In this document: one piece after another, positions 51,801 through 60,924 of the stretch
Layout of the letters: every line of letters begins with the position of its first letter
Position numbering within the stretch: the first letter of the stretch is position 1
Assembly: GCA_937978655.1 (NCBI GenBank)
Contig: CALJUX010000070.1
Span: 38,029-102,028 of the forward strand
From: an uncultured Chromatiaceae bacterium
GTDB lineage: Bacteria > Pseudomonadota > Gammaproteobacteria > Enterobacterales > Alteromonadaceae
Length of the DNA stretch: 64,000 bases
Direction: 5' to 3'
Position numbers and translations under genes: made by a program
Notes under the pieces: generated by a model
Told to the model about the DNA's origin: nothing
Seen by the model: the letters and a program-made list of their open reading frames with translations, nothing else
Database searches by the model: none

Positions 51801-51916
51801 TGCGGGCATATATCGAAATTGGTGATGCAGACAGCGCGAATCATCTGATTAAAGAGATCATGGCTTCTGATGCGCCAGCGCATGTGAAACAGGAAGCGAC
51901 GGCGCTGCTGTCGTAA
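48893..51916 (+). CDS. fimV: FimV/HubP polar landmark protein
   Basis: 1007 residues. A signal sequence (1-21) is followed by a LysM-like periplasmic region (about 40-110: LSAQDTLWRLAEQARP, MFALYQNNPDAF), a coiled coil (about 140-240), one transmembrane helix (about 256-276), and a very acidic cytoplasmic region of about 680 residues with recurring motifs, ending in the FimV C-terminal helix pair (LDLVRAYIEIGDADSANHLIKEIM). In Vibrio and Shewanella this protein (HubP) anchors chromosome, flagellar and chemotaxis factors at the pole; in Pseudomonas it supports type IV pili. The start follows AGGGA at 48893. Confidence 0.93.
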   Translation: MLLMRILLILFTVNFMTAAWAESTARLRGPKEFDTPAVTRLGPLSAQDTLWRLAEQARPDKRVNMYQMMFALYQNNPDAFLDDNFNHLKPGAFLEVPGIRDILAIDPVMAQRKSENDDRVWAEKIRKAAQQKPEDHSAKQVDIAKAQQEITDELNRVEAQQTEQMTDIRDRLGASMANVETIVQENTALKKQLDTVVTELSGVKQQLDKDSEIQTQLQQLLLQQTEMLEQQREQIRKQQEGFNFAETWQKLANSPAGWILAAALPAALILLFVVFFIRRKSQKAAAAVSAATASPALDPNYRSPLPPLDDSLDFDESSLINLDDSLLNDNLNSGIRLDDDFDRPVKKTAVSSFNDDDLLDDHLDLGTDSATSAGAFDLDDLLDDPLDVPLPAAAKAEPFDPDNILAGDALSNLLDADEPVFEAKQAFDPNNILSGNELSSLFDNLADDDEDPDAIFNQAVAAQQASADADTAADTLLSDPQVSAAALAFAAAEAAESDELLEEIELDLPGEEAVAAQNISPDDDDFDIDALVAQTQAVAAPAAQPEPVSDDDFDIDSLLAMTQSAQAQTAPLASAAELQPAAADEDDVDQFDSSELEAFAESLADEQLPADPDAGPDFNAFDLAVSEPQEMPASSAAVPDLDLTVADEFDADELLTADDDAGLVDELDEILNEVAEIRAQSQQTKAQLAELALPEDAMALASADFAEADLSVADVSAMLAEPEADAPADNSASTASGRDDFIDIEELMLDDTPEFGSEAELAAESVAETEYLTEFSTLDDSLTEMPDLQESDDNSVARVFEGLSSVERPSKVLDEYPDLLLDDNEQPQIFPDEAEDVADDLLLAGEVTDNLTELEDVNFDELLSGLDDFVVPVADPQTDQHKAAEVLAELDALQQSQARHAVDDDVVALPDFVNIDKLLAATEDQLDDSHAIPALNVDVGLADFEDLIAADEAGDVDHADAGFAGQLDLVRAYIEIGDADSANHLIKEIMASDAPAHVKQEATALLS

Positions 51917-51932
51917 GCAGCCGACTCGTTGA

Positions 51933-51959
51933 GAAAAGCGCCGATGGCGCTTTTTTTAT
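51933..51959 (+). terminator. Rho-independent terminator after fimV
   Basis: AAAAGCGCC, GAT loop, GGCGCTTTTTTT. Confidence 0.9.
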
Positions 51960-52118
51960 AATCAGGGAAGGTTGGTGTCCTGAATCAGACCTGTGTGGCG
52001 CGGATGGCTTGGGCAAACGCAACAGCAGTTTGAGGTGGGGGCCGTCAGGGCTTTTGCTGCAATACGGTGGCTTTGTTATACTCGCCGCCGCTGAATGAGT
52101 GGGGGCCTTGGAGTCAGA

Positions 52119-52904
52119 ATGCGTATTGCAATGGGGATTGAATATGACGGTACCGGCTATTTTGGCTGGCAACGGCAGCGGGAAGTCAACAGTATTCAAG
52201 GCGAGCTGGAAAAAGCACTGAGTCAGGTGGCCAATGCCCCGGTTGAAGTGTTCTGTGCCGGTCGCACTGATGCCGGGGTGCATGGCACCGGTCAGGTGAT
52301 TCATTTTGATACCGACGCTATCCGCGATATGCGGGGCTGGATCATGGGCGCCAATTCAAATTTACCGCAAGGGATAGCCGTGCGCTGGGCAAAGGTCGTG
52401 GCTGACGATTTTCATGCCCGTTTTTCTGCCACAGCCCGGCGTTATCGTTATGTTATTTACAATCAGAAGTTCCGCCCGGCCATTTTAGGCGCCGGACTCA
52501 GTCATTATCATCAGGACATTGATGTGGCACTGATGCGTGAGGCTTCGCCTGTGCTGCTGGGTGAGCAGGACTTTTCGTCGTTTCGCGCCATCCAGTGCCA
52601 GTCCAACACGCCGTTTCGTAATGTGATGCATCTGGACATTCAGCGCTTTGGCGATTTCATTGTGCTTGATATTAAAGCCAACGCCTTTTTACATCATATG
52701 GTGCGCAACATCACCGGCAGTTTGCTGGAAGTGGGGATGGGGCGGCGCCCGGTATCCTGGATCGGCGAATTACTGGCGGCAAAAGATCGCACTCTGGCGG
52801 CTGCAACGGCTAAGGCCGAAGGCCTTTATCTGGTGGATGTGGATTACCCGGCACATTTTGATATTCCGAAAACGGCACTGGGCCCATTGTTTTTGCCGGA
52901 TTAA
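52119..52904 (+). CDS. truA: tRNA pseudouridine synthase A
   Basis: 261 residues. MRIAMGIEYDGTGYFGWQRQ and catalytic Asp51 in CAGRTDAGVHGTGQV are diagnostic. It forms pseudouridine at positions 38-40 of tRNAs. The ATG at 52119 follows TTGGAG; the formal frame starts eight codons earlier. Located between fimV and accD as in related genomes. Confidence 0.97.
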   Translation: MRIAMGIEYDGTGYFGWQRQREVNSIQGELEKALSQVANAPVEVFCAGRTDAGVHGTGQVIHFDTDAIRDMRGWIMGANSNLPQGIAVRWAKVVADDFHARFSATARRYRYVIYNQKFRPAILGAGLSHYHQDIDVALMREASPVLLGEQDFSSFRAIQCQSNTPFRNVMHLDIQRFGDFIVLDIKANAFLHHMVRNITGSLLEVGMGRRPVSWIGELLAAKDRTLAAATAKAEGLYLVDVDYPAHFDIPKTALGPLFLPD

Positions 52905-52925
52905 TTCACGGAACTTCAATCAGCA

Positions 52926-52945
52926 GCGCCAGTCAAAACTGGCGC
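52926..52945. other. Perfect 8-bp hairpin between truA and accD
   Basis: GCGCCAGT-CAAA-ACTGGCGC with no T-run after it, so not a classical intrinsic terminator. It might be an mRNA 3'-end or attenuation element. Confidence 0.45.
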
Positions 52946-53104
52946 CTGGCAGTGCTGCAGCCGCAACTACTAAGACCAGTTTTTGGTATTCTGTGTATTG
53001 TGTTTGTGTTTTAATAGCCGCCGTTTGCCTCAATTTCGCTGAATTTCTGTTAAATTCAGTGCAACTGCGCAGAATAAACATCGCAGTCAGATATAGGAAT
53101 TCTT

Positions 53105-53977
53105 ATGAGTTGGTTAGAAAAAATCCTGCCCCGCACTTCGTCTTCTGCCCGTCGCAATATTCCGGAAGGGGTCTGGACCAAATGCACCGCTTGTGATGCA
53201 GTCTTATATAAAGCTGATCTGGACCGCCAGTTAGGCGTCTGTCCGAAATGTGACCATCATATGCGGATCAATGCCCGGACCCGGCTGACCCAGTTTTTTG
53301 ACGTGAATACCACCGTAGAATTAGCCGCCGAGCTGGAACCGCAGGATATCCTGAAGTTTAAAGACAGCAAGCGCTACAAAGACCGCATCACTGCGGCGCA
53401 AAAAGACACCAACGAAAAGGATGCTATGGTGGTGATGCGCGGTTCACTGCGCGGCATGCCGGTAGTTGCCGCCAGTTTTGAATTTGAGTTCATGGGCGGC
53501 TCGATGGCGTCTGTGGTTGGCGCTAAGTTCGTCAAAGGCGTCGAGTTCGCGCTGGAACATAAAATCCCGTTTATTTGTTTTTCTGCCTCTGGCGGTGCAC
53601 GGATGCAGGAAGCCTTGTTTTCGCTGATGCAGATGGCAAAAACCAGCGCGGCACTGGCAAAACTCAGTGAAGCCGGTCTGCCTTATATTTCTGTGCTGAC
53701 TGACCCGACGATGGGCGGTGTGTCGGCGTCACTGGCGATGCTTGGTGACGTCAACATTGGCGAGCCCAAAGCGCTGATTGGTTTTGCCGGCCCGCGTGTT
53801 ATCGAACAGACAGTCCGGGAGAAGTTACCGGAAGGTTTTCAGCGCAGTGAGTTCCTGCTGGAACATGGCGCTATCGACATGATTGTTGACCGTCGGCAAA
53901 TGCGCGATACAATTGCGCGATTAGTAGCAAAATTCATGCGGCTGCCATCTCCGGATCAGGAGCATCGCGTCGCTTAA
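53105..53977 (+). CDS. accD: Acetyl-CoA carboxylase carboxyltransferase subunit beta
   Basis: 290 residues. The N-terminal zinc ribbon uses Cys27, Cys30, Cys46 and Cys49, and the carboxyltransferase core has FSASGGARMQEALFSLMQMAKTSAAL and LTDPTMGGVSASLAMLGD. With AccA it makes malonyl-CoA. It is 6 bases from folC and begins accD-folC-dedD-cvpA-purF, in E. coli order. Confidence 0.97.
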   Translation: MSWLEKILPRTSSSARRNIPEGVWTKCTACDAVLYKADLDRQLGVCPKCDHHMRINARTRLTQFFDVNTTVELAAELEPQDILKFKDSKRYKDRITAAQKDTNEKDAMVVMRGSLRGMPVVAASFEFEFMGGSMASVVGAKFVKGVEFALEHKIPFICFSASGGARMQEALFSLMQMAKTSAALAKLSEAGLPYISVLTDPTMGGVSASLAMLGDVNIGEPKALIGFAGPRVIEQTVREKLPEGFQRSEFLLEHGAIDMIVDRRQMRDTIARLVAKFMRLPSPDQEHRVA

Positions 53978-53983
53978 GGCGTT

Positions 53984-55261
53984 ATGACTTCATCTTCTTT
54001 GCTGCAAAGCCAATCGTGCCAGAGCCTGGCGGATTGGCTTTGTTATATCGAACAATCTCATCCCGTGGAAAAAATCGAACTGGGCCTTGGCCGGGTTGCC
54101 GCTGTGGCGGCACGGGGCGCTTTACAGCATTTGCCTGGCCGGGTGATCCTGATTGCCGGGACCAACGGCAAAGGCACCACCGCCCGCACACTGGAACAAC
54201 TGCTGCTGGCACAGGGGTTTAGTGTCGGTGTTTACAGCTCGCCGCACCTGTTACAGTTTAATGAACGTTTACGTCTGAACGGTGCAGATGTGGCTGACGC
54301 GTTGTGGATCGAAGGCCTGCGTCAGGTTGAAGCTCTTCGCGGCGACGTAGCGCTGACCTATTTTGAATTTACCACGCTGGCAGCTTTTGCCATTCTGCAG
54401 CAGCAGACGCCGGATGTCTGTCTGATTGAAGTTGGGCTGGGTGGCAGGCTGGACGCCACCAATATTATCGATCCGGAACTGAGTATTGTTACGACCGTGG
54501 ATCTGGATCATCAGGATTGGCTGGGGCACGACCGCGAAACCATTGGCCGGGAGAAAGCCGGCGTATTTCGTGCCGGCCGCCATGCCGTTGTCGGCGAGCT
54601 GCAGATGCCCGCCTCGGTGGCGGAAGTCGCCAGCCAACTGGGGGCGACACTGAGCTGCGCCGGCCGTGATTTTTCGTTCAGTCAGCAGGACGGACAATTT
54701 GACTGGCAGTTTGGTGGCGTGCAGCTGAAGGCGCTGCCGGTGCCGGCGGTGCCGGTACAAAATGTCGCGACCGCGCTGGCTGCATTAGCGCTGCTGAATG
54801 TACTGCCAGATGCTGAACTGATAAGCCAGGTGCTGAAAAGTCTGACCCTGGCGGGGCGGATGCAATGGCTGAGCCGTCAGCCCGCTATCTTGCTTGATGT
54901 GGCGCACAATCCGCAATCGGCGCGTTATCTGGCGGCAGAACTGGACCAACTGGCTGCACGATATTCTCAGGTGCATCTGGTGGCCGGAATGTTAAAAGAC
55001 AAAGATATTCGCGAGGCGCTGGCGGCATTCTGCGGGAAATCCTGGCGCTGGCATCTGGTGTCGTTGCCTGGCGTGCGTGGTGCCGACAGTGCTCAGCTGC
55101 AGCAGGCCTTGCCAGCGACCGAGCAAAGCTGTCAGTATCCGCAGCTGGCAGATGTGGTGGCGCAGATGCATGGCGCTGGCGCTGATCAATTATTTGTAGT
55201 CTTTGGATCTTTTGTCACAGTCAGCGCGATGCTGAGTCTGTGGCCACAGGAAAATGTATGA
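53984..55261 (+). CDS. folC: Bifunctional folylpolyglutamate/dihydrofolate synthase
   Basis: 425 residues. The P-loop GTNGKGTT, YSSPHLLQFNERL, and LLDVAHNPQSARYLAAEL identify FolC, which adds glutamate to dihydropteroate and folates. Its stop overlaps the next ATG (ATGA). Confidence 0.96.
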   Translation: MTSSSLLQSQSCQSLADWLCYIEQSHPVEKIELGLGRVAAVAARGALQHLPGRVILIAGTNGKGTTARTLEQLLLAQGFSVGVYSSPHLLQFNERLRLNGADVADALWIEGLRQVEALRGDVALTYFEFTTLAAFAILQQQTPDVCLIEVGLGGRLDATNIIDPELSIVTTVDLDHQDWLGHDRETIGREKAGVFRAGRHAVVGELQMPASVAEVASQLGATLSCAGRDFSFSQQDGQFDWQFGGVQLKALPVPAVPVQNVATALAALALLNVLPDAELISQVLKSLTLAGRMQWLSRQPAILLDVAHNPQSARYLAAELDQLAARYSQVHLVAGMLKDKDIREALAAFCGKSWRWHLVSLPGVRGADSAQLQQALPATEQSCQYPQLADVVAQMHGAGADQLFVVFGSFVTVSAMLSLWPQENV

Positions 55262-56013
55262 CAGCAGTTTTTACCAACCGTCTGATTGGCAGTGCCATTC
55301 TGGTCGTGGCCGCCGTAGTGTTTTTACCGGATTTATTAGATGGCCGGAAACAGGTCAACAAAGATGATTTTAAAGCGATCCCGGAGCGTCCGGAATTTGC
55401 CGAAGTCGCGCAGCCGGCGGTGTTCAGTCAGGACCAGCATCAGGCCGCAAAAAACACGGCGATGACACCGCCAACTGACAACAGTCAGCCATTAGACCTG
55501 CCCGGCACCAATACGACGGACCCTGACCCTGTCGGCGCAGAGCCGCTGTCCGGGGAAAATGCAGCGCCAAAAGACGGAGCTGTTGTGACAGATACAGCGC
55601 CTGCGGTTGCGCCAGCGTCACCACAAAACGTGGTGGCGGCCTCTGGCAATGTGCAGACCGCAACATTGCCGGCGGATACTTTACCGGCAGAAAAAGCACC
55701 TGCGGAAAAAATTGCTGAAAAGCCTGCTGAAATAAAAGCAGAGAAGCCGCTGACGCAGGCGGCTTTTGTGGTCAAAGTCGGTTCTTTCAGCAAAGAGCAA
55801 AATGCCAACGCGCTGGTCAGCAAACTCAAAGCGGCTGGTCACAATGCGTTTACCCGCAAAATCGTCAACGGCCAGGGCGTGACTATGGTCAGCGTGCTGG
55901 TGGGCCCGGATCTGAAAAAAGACAAACTTGAAGCCAAGCTCACCGAACTGCAGCAGCTTGCGCAAGTGTCAAAACTGAAAGTCAGCAGCTACCAGCCGGT
56001 TGAAAATAACTAG
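55258..56013 (+). CDS. dedD: DedD-like SPOR-domain cell division protein
   Basis: 251 residues. One N-terminal transmembrane helix (about 8-24: IGSAILVVAAVVFLPDLL), a Pro/Ala-rich periplasmic linker, and a C-terminal SPOR domain (FVVKVGSFSKEQNANALVSKLKAAG...VLVGPDL) that binds denuded septal peptidoglycan. Coupled to folC by a 4-base overlap. Confidence 0.93.
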   Translation: MTAVFTNRLIGSAILVVAAVVFLPDLLDGRKQVNKDDFKAIPERPEFAEVAQPAVFSQDQHQAAKNTAMTPPTDNSQPLDLPGTNTTDPDPVGAEPLSGENAAPKDGAVVTDTAPAVAPASPQNVVAASGNVQTATLPADTLPAEKAPAEKIAEKPAEIKAEKPLTQAAFVVKVGSFSKEQNANALVSKLKAAGHNAFTRKIVNGQGVTMVSVLVGPDLKKDKLEAKLTELQQLAQVSKLKVSSYQPVENN

Positions 56014-56074
56014 GCAGTGCGGCGTGCCATTTGATAGAATGCGCGCCGTCCTCAAGCGTCCTTTTTGGTAGCAA

Positions 56075-56578
56075 ATGGTTTGGGTTGATTACGCCATTCT
56101 GGCAATCATCGGATTATCGACACTGATCAGTCTGATCCGCGGCTTTGTGAAAGAAGCCATTTCGTTGATCATCTGGGTACTGGCCTTCTTCATCGCCAGT
56201 CATTATTATCCTTATCTCGCACCGTTTTTCTCTAATATAGACAATGCTTTAATCCGCAATGCCGTTGCGGTGGGCATCTTGTTTATCTCTTGTCTGCTGC
56301 TTGGCGGACTACTCAATTTTTTGATCGGTAAACTTGTCCAATCCACCGGTTTAAGTGGCACCGACCGCTTGTTAGGTCTGGTTTTTGGTGCGCTGCGTGG
56401 CGTCCTGGTGATCAGCGCTTTACTGTTTTTCCTCGATGCATTTACGCCATCGGCCAGTGCCGAGTGGTGGAAAGCATCCATCCTGATCCCCGAATTTGAT
56501 TTTATCATTGAGTGGTTTTTCACCTATCTGAAAGACAACTCGAGTTTTATGCAACAGACATCTGTTCTGACGAGGTAA
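56075..56578 (+). CDS. cvpA: CvpA family membrane protein
   Basis: 167 residues with four hydrophobic helices and the CvpA start VDYAILAIIGLSTLISLIRGFVKEA. Required in E. coli for colicin V production and linked to envelope homeostasis; mechanism unclear. 6 bases before purF. Confidence 0.94.
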   Translation: MVWVDYAILAIIGLSTLISLIRGFVKEAISLIIWVLAFFIASHYYPYLAPFFSNIDNALIRNAVAVGILFISCLLLGGLLNFLIGKLVQSTGLSGTDRLLGLVFGALRGVLVISALLFFLDAFTPSASAEWWKASILIPEFDFIIEWFFTYLKDNSSFMQQTSVLTR

Positions 56579-56584
56579 GGTTCC

Positions 56585-58096
56585 ATGTGTGGTATTGTTG
56601 GTATCGTAGGTAAATATCCGGTCAATCAGGCGTTGTATGACGGCCTCACCGTCTTGCAGCATCGCGGCCAGGATGCTGCCGGTATTGTCACCGTGGACCA
56701 GAACCGCCTGCGCTTGCGCAAAGCGAATGGTTTGGTCAAAGACGTGTTTGAAGCACGGCATATGCAACGGCTGGCCGGGAATATTGGCATCGGTCATGTG
56801 CGTTACCCGACGGCAGGTTCCAGCTCCACAGCGGAAGCTCAGCCATTTTATGTTAACAGTCCTTTTGGTATTGCACTGGCGCACAATGGCAATCTGACCA
56901 ACGCCGATGAAGTCAAAGACCAGCTGTTTAATGACGCCCGCCGTCATGTCAACACCAGCTCAGACTCGGAAGTACTGCTTAATGCCTTTGCGCATGAACT
57001 GCAGTGTGACAATGCCTTACATCTGATGCCGGATGCAATTTTCCGTGCAGTTTCCAATGTGCACCGCAAAGTTCGCGGTGGATATGCTGTGGTTGCACTG
57101 ATTATCGGCCATGGCCTGGTCGCTTTTCGCGATCCGAATGGCATCCGTCCACTGGTGATGGGCAAGCGTGAAACGGCGCTGGGCACCGAATATATGGTGG
57201 CGTCTGAAAGCGTGGCACTGGATGCTGACGGCTTTACTGTACTGCGCGACGTGATGCCTGGCGAAGCGGTGTACATCACCGAAGATGGGCAGCTGTACAG
57301 CCAGCAATGTGCTGAAAATCCGACCTACACCCCGTGCATTTTTGAATATGTCTATTTCGCCCGGCCGGATTCCACCATTGATAATGTCTCTGTGTATGCA
57401 TCGCGCGTCAACATGGGCAAAAAGCTCGGTCAGAAGATCAAAAAAGAATGGGCACATCTGGATATTGATGTGGTTATTCCGATCCCGGAAACCAGTAATG
57501 ATGCTGCTTTACATATCGCGCATGAGCTTGGCCTGCAGTATCGCCAGGGCTATGTGAAAAACCGTTATATCGGCCGCACCTTTATCATGCCAGGCCAAGG
57601 TGAACGTAAGAAGTCGGTAAAACGCAAACTGAACGCGATCAAGCAGGAATTTAAAGGCAAGAACGTGTTATTAGTTGACGACTCTATTGTACGTGGCACC
57701 ACTTCAGGTCAAATCATTGAAATGGCACGCGAAGCCGGCGCCAGCAAAGTGTATTTTGCCTCGGCTGCACCTGAGATCCGCTTTCCGAATGTGTATGGCA
57801 TTGACATGCCATCGGCCAACGAATTGATCGCACATGGCCATGATGTGGAAAGCATCTGCAAAATCATCGGTGCCGATGGTCTGATCTTCCAGTCACTGGA
57901 AGATTTGATAGCCGCAGTGCGGGATGAGAATCCGGCGATTAAAAAGTTTGAAACCTCAGTTTTTGATGGTGTCTATGTCACGAATGACATCACGCAGGAT
58001 TATCTGAACCGGCTCGACGCCGCGCGCAACAATGATTCGAAAGCGGAAAAGGCTGCAATGATGGCGGCAAGTCTGGAACTGTATAACGAAAGTTAA
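56585..58096 (+). CDS. purF: Amidophosphoribosyltransferase
   Basis: 503 residues. The catalytic nucleophile is Cys2 (MCGIVGIVG), exposed after Met removal; the PRPP site is VLLVDDSIVRGTTSGQI. It makes phosphoribosylamine, the first committed purine step. Last gene of the accD group. A PurR box was not identified. Confidence 0.98.
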   Translation: MCGIVGIVGKYPVNQALYDGLTVLQHRGQDAAGIVTVDQNRLRLRKANGLVKDVFEARHMQRLAGNIGIGHVRYPTAGSSSTAEAQPFYVNSPFGIALAHNGNLTNADEVKDQLFNDARRHVNTSSDSEVLLNAFAHELQCDNALHLMPDAIFRAVSNVHRKVRGGYAVVALIIGHGLVAFRDPNGIRPLVMGKRETALGTEYMVASESVALDADGFTVLRDVMPGEAVYITEDGQLYSQQCAENPTYTPCIFEYVYFARPDSTIDNVSVYASRVNMGKKLGQKIKKEWAHLDIDVVIPIPETSNDAALHIAHELGLQYRQGYVKNRYIGRTFIMPGQGERKKSVKRKLNAIKQEFKGKNVLLVDDSIVRGTTSGQIIEMAREAGASKVYFASAAPEIRFPNVYGIDMPSANELIAHGHDVESICKIIGADGLIFQSLEDLIAAVRDENPAIKKFETSVFDGVYVTNDITQDYLNRLDAARNNDSKAEKAAMMAASLELYNES

Positions 58097-58117
58097 ACCG
58101 CGTCAGATCTGCAGCAG

Positions 58118-58148
58118 AAAGGGAGCCGATGGCTCCCTTTTGTTATTT
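58118..58148. terminator. Terminator after purF
   Basis: AAAGGGAGCC/GGCTCCCTTT stem with a short loop, then TGTTATTT. Confidence 0.8.
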
Positions 58149-58174
58149 ATTGCGGGAAAGTGGCATTTCAGACG

Positions 58175-58774
58175 CTAATGCGTGAATACTGGTGAGAAAC
58201 CTGAACTCCATAAAATGGCGGTTGCGGTCAGCACACATACCAGCAGGATCAGACCACAGGTCACGACTGAGCTGGAATAAATAAAGCCACGTTCCTCCGG
58301 GATATGCATCAGGATCGGCACGCCGACATACAGCAGATACACCGAGTAGGACAGCCCCGCCAGCCCGACTAACATCACAAACCACAATTCGGGATAAAGC
58401 GCGGCCAGACCGACCATAAATAAAGGCGTGGAAGTGTAAGACGCCAGCTCCAGCGTTTGTGTATAGGTGGGTTCAGAACCAAAAGTATGCGCCATCCAGT
58501 GTGCCAGATAAGCCAGCGCAAACACGCCGACGATCAGAGCAAAATACATCGCGACAGCCAACAACATTGCGCTGTCGGAGGTTAGCCGGATAGGCTCACC
58601 TACGCCAATGCTCCAGCCGATGTTTACAGCGGAAAAATAAGCACAAACAGACGGGATCAGTGACACCAGCAGAATGTGGGTCAGGCTGTATTTCAGACTT
58701 TCGTGGCGTTCATCGATGGTATGCCACTCTTCTTTCGGGTGAGCGTATAAGCCCCATAAGTGGTTAAGAATCAT
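58175..58774 (-). CDS. Yip1-family inner-membrane protein (formerly DUF1282)
   Basis: 199 residues with about five transmembrane helices. The start HLWGLYAHPKEEWHTIDER and LELASYTSTPLFMVGLAALYP are typical of the Yip1/YohC-like group. Function unknown. It is convergent with purF and separated by 130 bases from miaE upstream on the same strand; that spacer shows no recognised element. Confidence 0.85.
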   Translation of the reverse strand: MILNHLWGLYAHPKEEWHTIDERHESLKYSLTHILLVSLIPSVCAYFSAVNIGWSIGVGEPIRLTSDSAMLLAVAMYFALIVGVFALAYLAHWMAHTFGSEPTYTQTLELASYTSTPLFMVGLAALYPELWFVMLVGLAGLSYSVYLLYVGVPILMHIPEERGFIYSSSVVTCGLILLVCVLTATAILWSSGFSPVFTH

Positions 58775-58908
58775 TTTGATTATCCTTGTCTACTGCTACA
58801 GGTGAGGTCTCAGAGTGACAACGGAACACTCGTGAATAAGGTATGGCTAACAGACAGGGAGACGTCAAGTCAGCCTGTGCTGAATACAGGCTGATTTGTC
58901 GGCACCAC

Positions 58909-59667
58909 TCAGAGTGGCAGGCCGCTGTGGAACTTAAAATCACTGTCCGGACTTTGGATCAGTGCTGCTTCGATGTGGCGAAAATGTTGCAGCCTAGGGC
59001 TGATATCGGTTTTTGATATTTGCTGCGCCAGCGTCAGATAGTCTTCAAAATGGCGGGCTTCTGAGCGCAACAACGACAGATAAAAACTACTGAGTTCATC
59101 GTCAACTACGTCGGCCAGTGCCGCAAAGCGTTCACAGGATCGCGCTTCAATCAAAGCGCCGCAGATCAGCTTATCGACCAGGATTTGTGGCTCGTGGGTT
59201 TTGCATTCACTGATAAGGCCTTTGGCATACCGACCGGCGCTGATATTAGTGTAAGGAATGCCGCGGGCGTCCATAATTTCCAGCACCTGGTAAAAATGGT
59301 GCAGCTCTTCGCGGATCAACAACACCATTTTTTCAATAATATCATTGCTGTAAGGCACATCCGACCGGCCGGCCAGATTGCGGCTCAGTTTGACACTGTT
59401 GCGCAAGGACGCAGTATCACCGACAAACCGATAGGCGAAATCTTCAAAAGGTTTCAGCCATTCCAGCAGGGCGATGGAGCCGTCTTTATCGACGGCATAT
59501 TTGCGCAGCAGTAACATCGCGGTTTGCGCCGCTTTTAATTCACATAGCAAATGGTCCTGCAGCAACACCGGTAATTGCGCCGGTTCTCTGGCTTTATCAA
59601 TCCAGGCCTGTGGTGTGCGGCATAACAAAAATTGATGGACAGGGGTCAGCAATTCGGCGTAATTCAT
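58909..59667 (-). CDS. miaE: tRNA-(ms2io6A)-hydroxylase MiaE
   Basis: 253 residues. The diiron ligands of this ferritin-like enzyme are in DHLLCELKAAQTAM, REELHHFYQVLEIM, LIEARSCERF and RSEARHFEDYL. It hydroxylates ms2i6A37 in tRNA, an oxygen-dependent step. The start MNYAELLTP at 59667 fits the family, 5 bases after lpxH; an earlier ATG at 59685 would overlap lpxH. Confidence 0.95.
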   Translation of the reverse strand: MNYAELLTPVHQFLLCRTPQAWIDKAREPAQLPVLLQDHLLCELKAAQTAMLLLRKYAVDKDGSIALLEWLKPFEDFAYRFVGDTASLRNSVKLSRNLAGRSDVPYSNDIIEKMVLLIREELHHFYQVLEIMDARGIPYTNISAGRYAKGLISECKTHEPQILVDKLICGALIEARSCERFAALADVVDDELSSFYLSLLRSEARHFEDYLTLAQQISKTDISPRLQHFRHIEAALIQSPDSDFKFHSGLPL

Positions 59668-59672
59668 CGTGT

Positions 59673-60437
59673 TTATTCGGCACATTGAGAGTCAGTAGAG
59701 GATGGCAGGGCGGCAAAGTGCAATTGCCAGCCAGAAGGTCGCACTTCAAGATAGGCACTTTGCTGATACCAGTCACCAAGCACATAACGCCAGGCTGGCC
59801 TGCCGTCCGGCAGCTGTAATTCGTGTACTGCCGGTCTGTGGGTATGACCGTGGATCAGGTGCTGCACCTGATGTGCCATCAGCACTTTTGGCACTTCTTC
59901 CGGCGTTACATCCATAATAAGCGCAGACTTAGCCATTTTGTCGCTGGCACTGACGCGACGTGCTTTACGGCCCAAATGCTGGCGATACCATAGCGGGGTG
60001 TGCAGAATGAGCCATTGCCACCAGGGCTGGTCCCACCATTGCCGAAACTTCTGATAACCAAGGTCCAGCGTACATAAACTGTCACCGTGCATCAGTAAGG
60101 TGGGGATACCATAAAAATCCACTACAGTGTGTGGCGCCAATAATTGCATGCCGGCGGTCTTGGCATAGTGCTGTTTTAGTAAAAAGTCGCGGTTGCCGTG
60201 GCAAAAATACAACGGGACACCGGCTGTGCTGAGGCTATGCAGTGCAGTCGCTACCTGCTGCAGCAATGGCTCCGGATTATCATCACCAATCCAGACCTCA
60301 AATAAATCGCCGAGGATATACAGCGCATCAGCATTTCGCGCCGGTCCGGCCAGAAAATGCAGAAAGGCCTGAGTAATATCAGGCCTGTCCGGACTTAAAT
60401 GCAGATCAGCGATCAGCAGGGTCGAGCGTTCAGCCAT
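59673..60437 (-). CDS. lpxH: UDP-2,3-diacylglucosamine diphosphatase
   Basis: 254 residues. Metallophosphoesterase motifs: IADLHLS (Asp11, His13), ILGDLFEVWIGDD, CHGNRDFLL, LMHGDSLCT, and HGHTHRP. It cleaves UDP-diacylglucosamine to lipid X in lipid A synthesis at the inner membrane. The start at 60437 overlaps ppiB by 8 bases; longer frames inside ppiB are not credible. Confidence 0.96.
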   Translation of the reverse strand: MAERSTLLIADLHLSPDRPDITQAFLHFLAGPARNADALYILGDLFEVWIGDDNPEPLLQQVATALHSLSTAGVPLYFCHGNRDFLLKQHYAKTAGMQLLAPHTVVDFYGIPTLLMHGDSLCTLDLGYQKFRQWWDQPWWQWLILHTPLWYRQHLGRKARRVSASDKMAKSALIMDVTPEEVPKVLMAHQVQHLIHGHTHRPAVHELQLPDGRPAWRYVLGDWYQQSAYLEVRPSGWQLHFAALPSSTDSQCAE

Positions 60438-60924
60438 GTAATTCGGCTTTCTCGAGCACGACATTTTCCACCGGCACATCGGCATGACCGAATTTACGGC
60501 CTGTTGCCACGGTGCGGATTTTATCAATGACGTCCATACCTTCAACCACTTCACCGAATACACAGTAGCCCCAGCCGCTGGCATTTTTACCGCTGAAGTT
60601 CAGGAAACTGTTGTCGGCAACGTTGATAAAGAACTGGCAGGTTGCTGAATGCGGGTCATTGGTCCGCGCCATCGCGATCGTGCCTTTTTTATTGGCAACG
60701 CCATTGTCTGCTTCGTTCTGGATTTGGCCTTTGGTTTCTTTTTGCTCCATGTCCTGGGTGAAACCGCCACCCTGGATCATGAAACCGTCAATAACCCGGT
60801 GGAAGATGGTGCCGTCATAGAAGCCTTCTGCAACATATGATTTAAAGTTCTCGACGGTTTTTGGCGCTTTGTCAGCAAATAACTGCAGTTTGATAACGCC
60901 AAAATTGGTATGAAAAGTAACCAT
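60430..60924 (-). CDS. ppiB: Peptidyl-prolyl cis-trans isomerase B
   Basis: 164 residues, the cytoplasmic cyclophilin: MVTFHTNFGVIKLQLFADKAPKTVENF, FHRVIDGFMIQGGGFT, and CQFFINVADNSFLNF. It has no signal peptide. Heads ppiB-lpxH-miaE; divergent from cysS, the arrangement found in E. coli. Confidence 0.97.
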   Translation of the reverse strand: MVTFHTNFGVIKLQLFADKAPKTVENFKSYVAEGFYDGTIFHRVIDGFMIQGGGFTQDMEQKETKGQIQNEADNGVANKKGTIAMARTNDPHSATCQFFINVADNSFLNFSGKNASGWGYCVFGEVVEGMDVIDKIRTVATGRKFGHADVPVENVVLEKAELHG

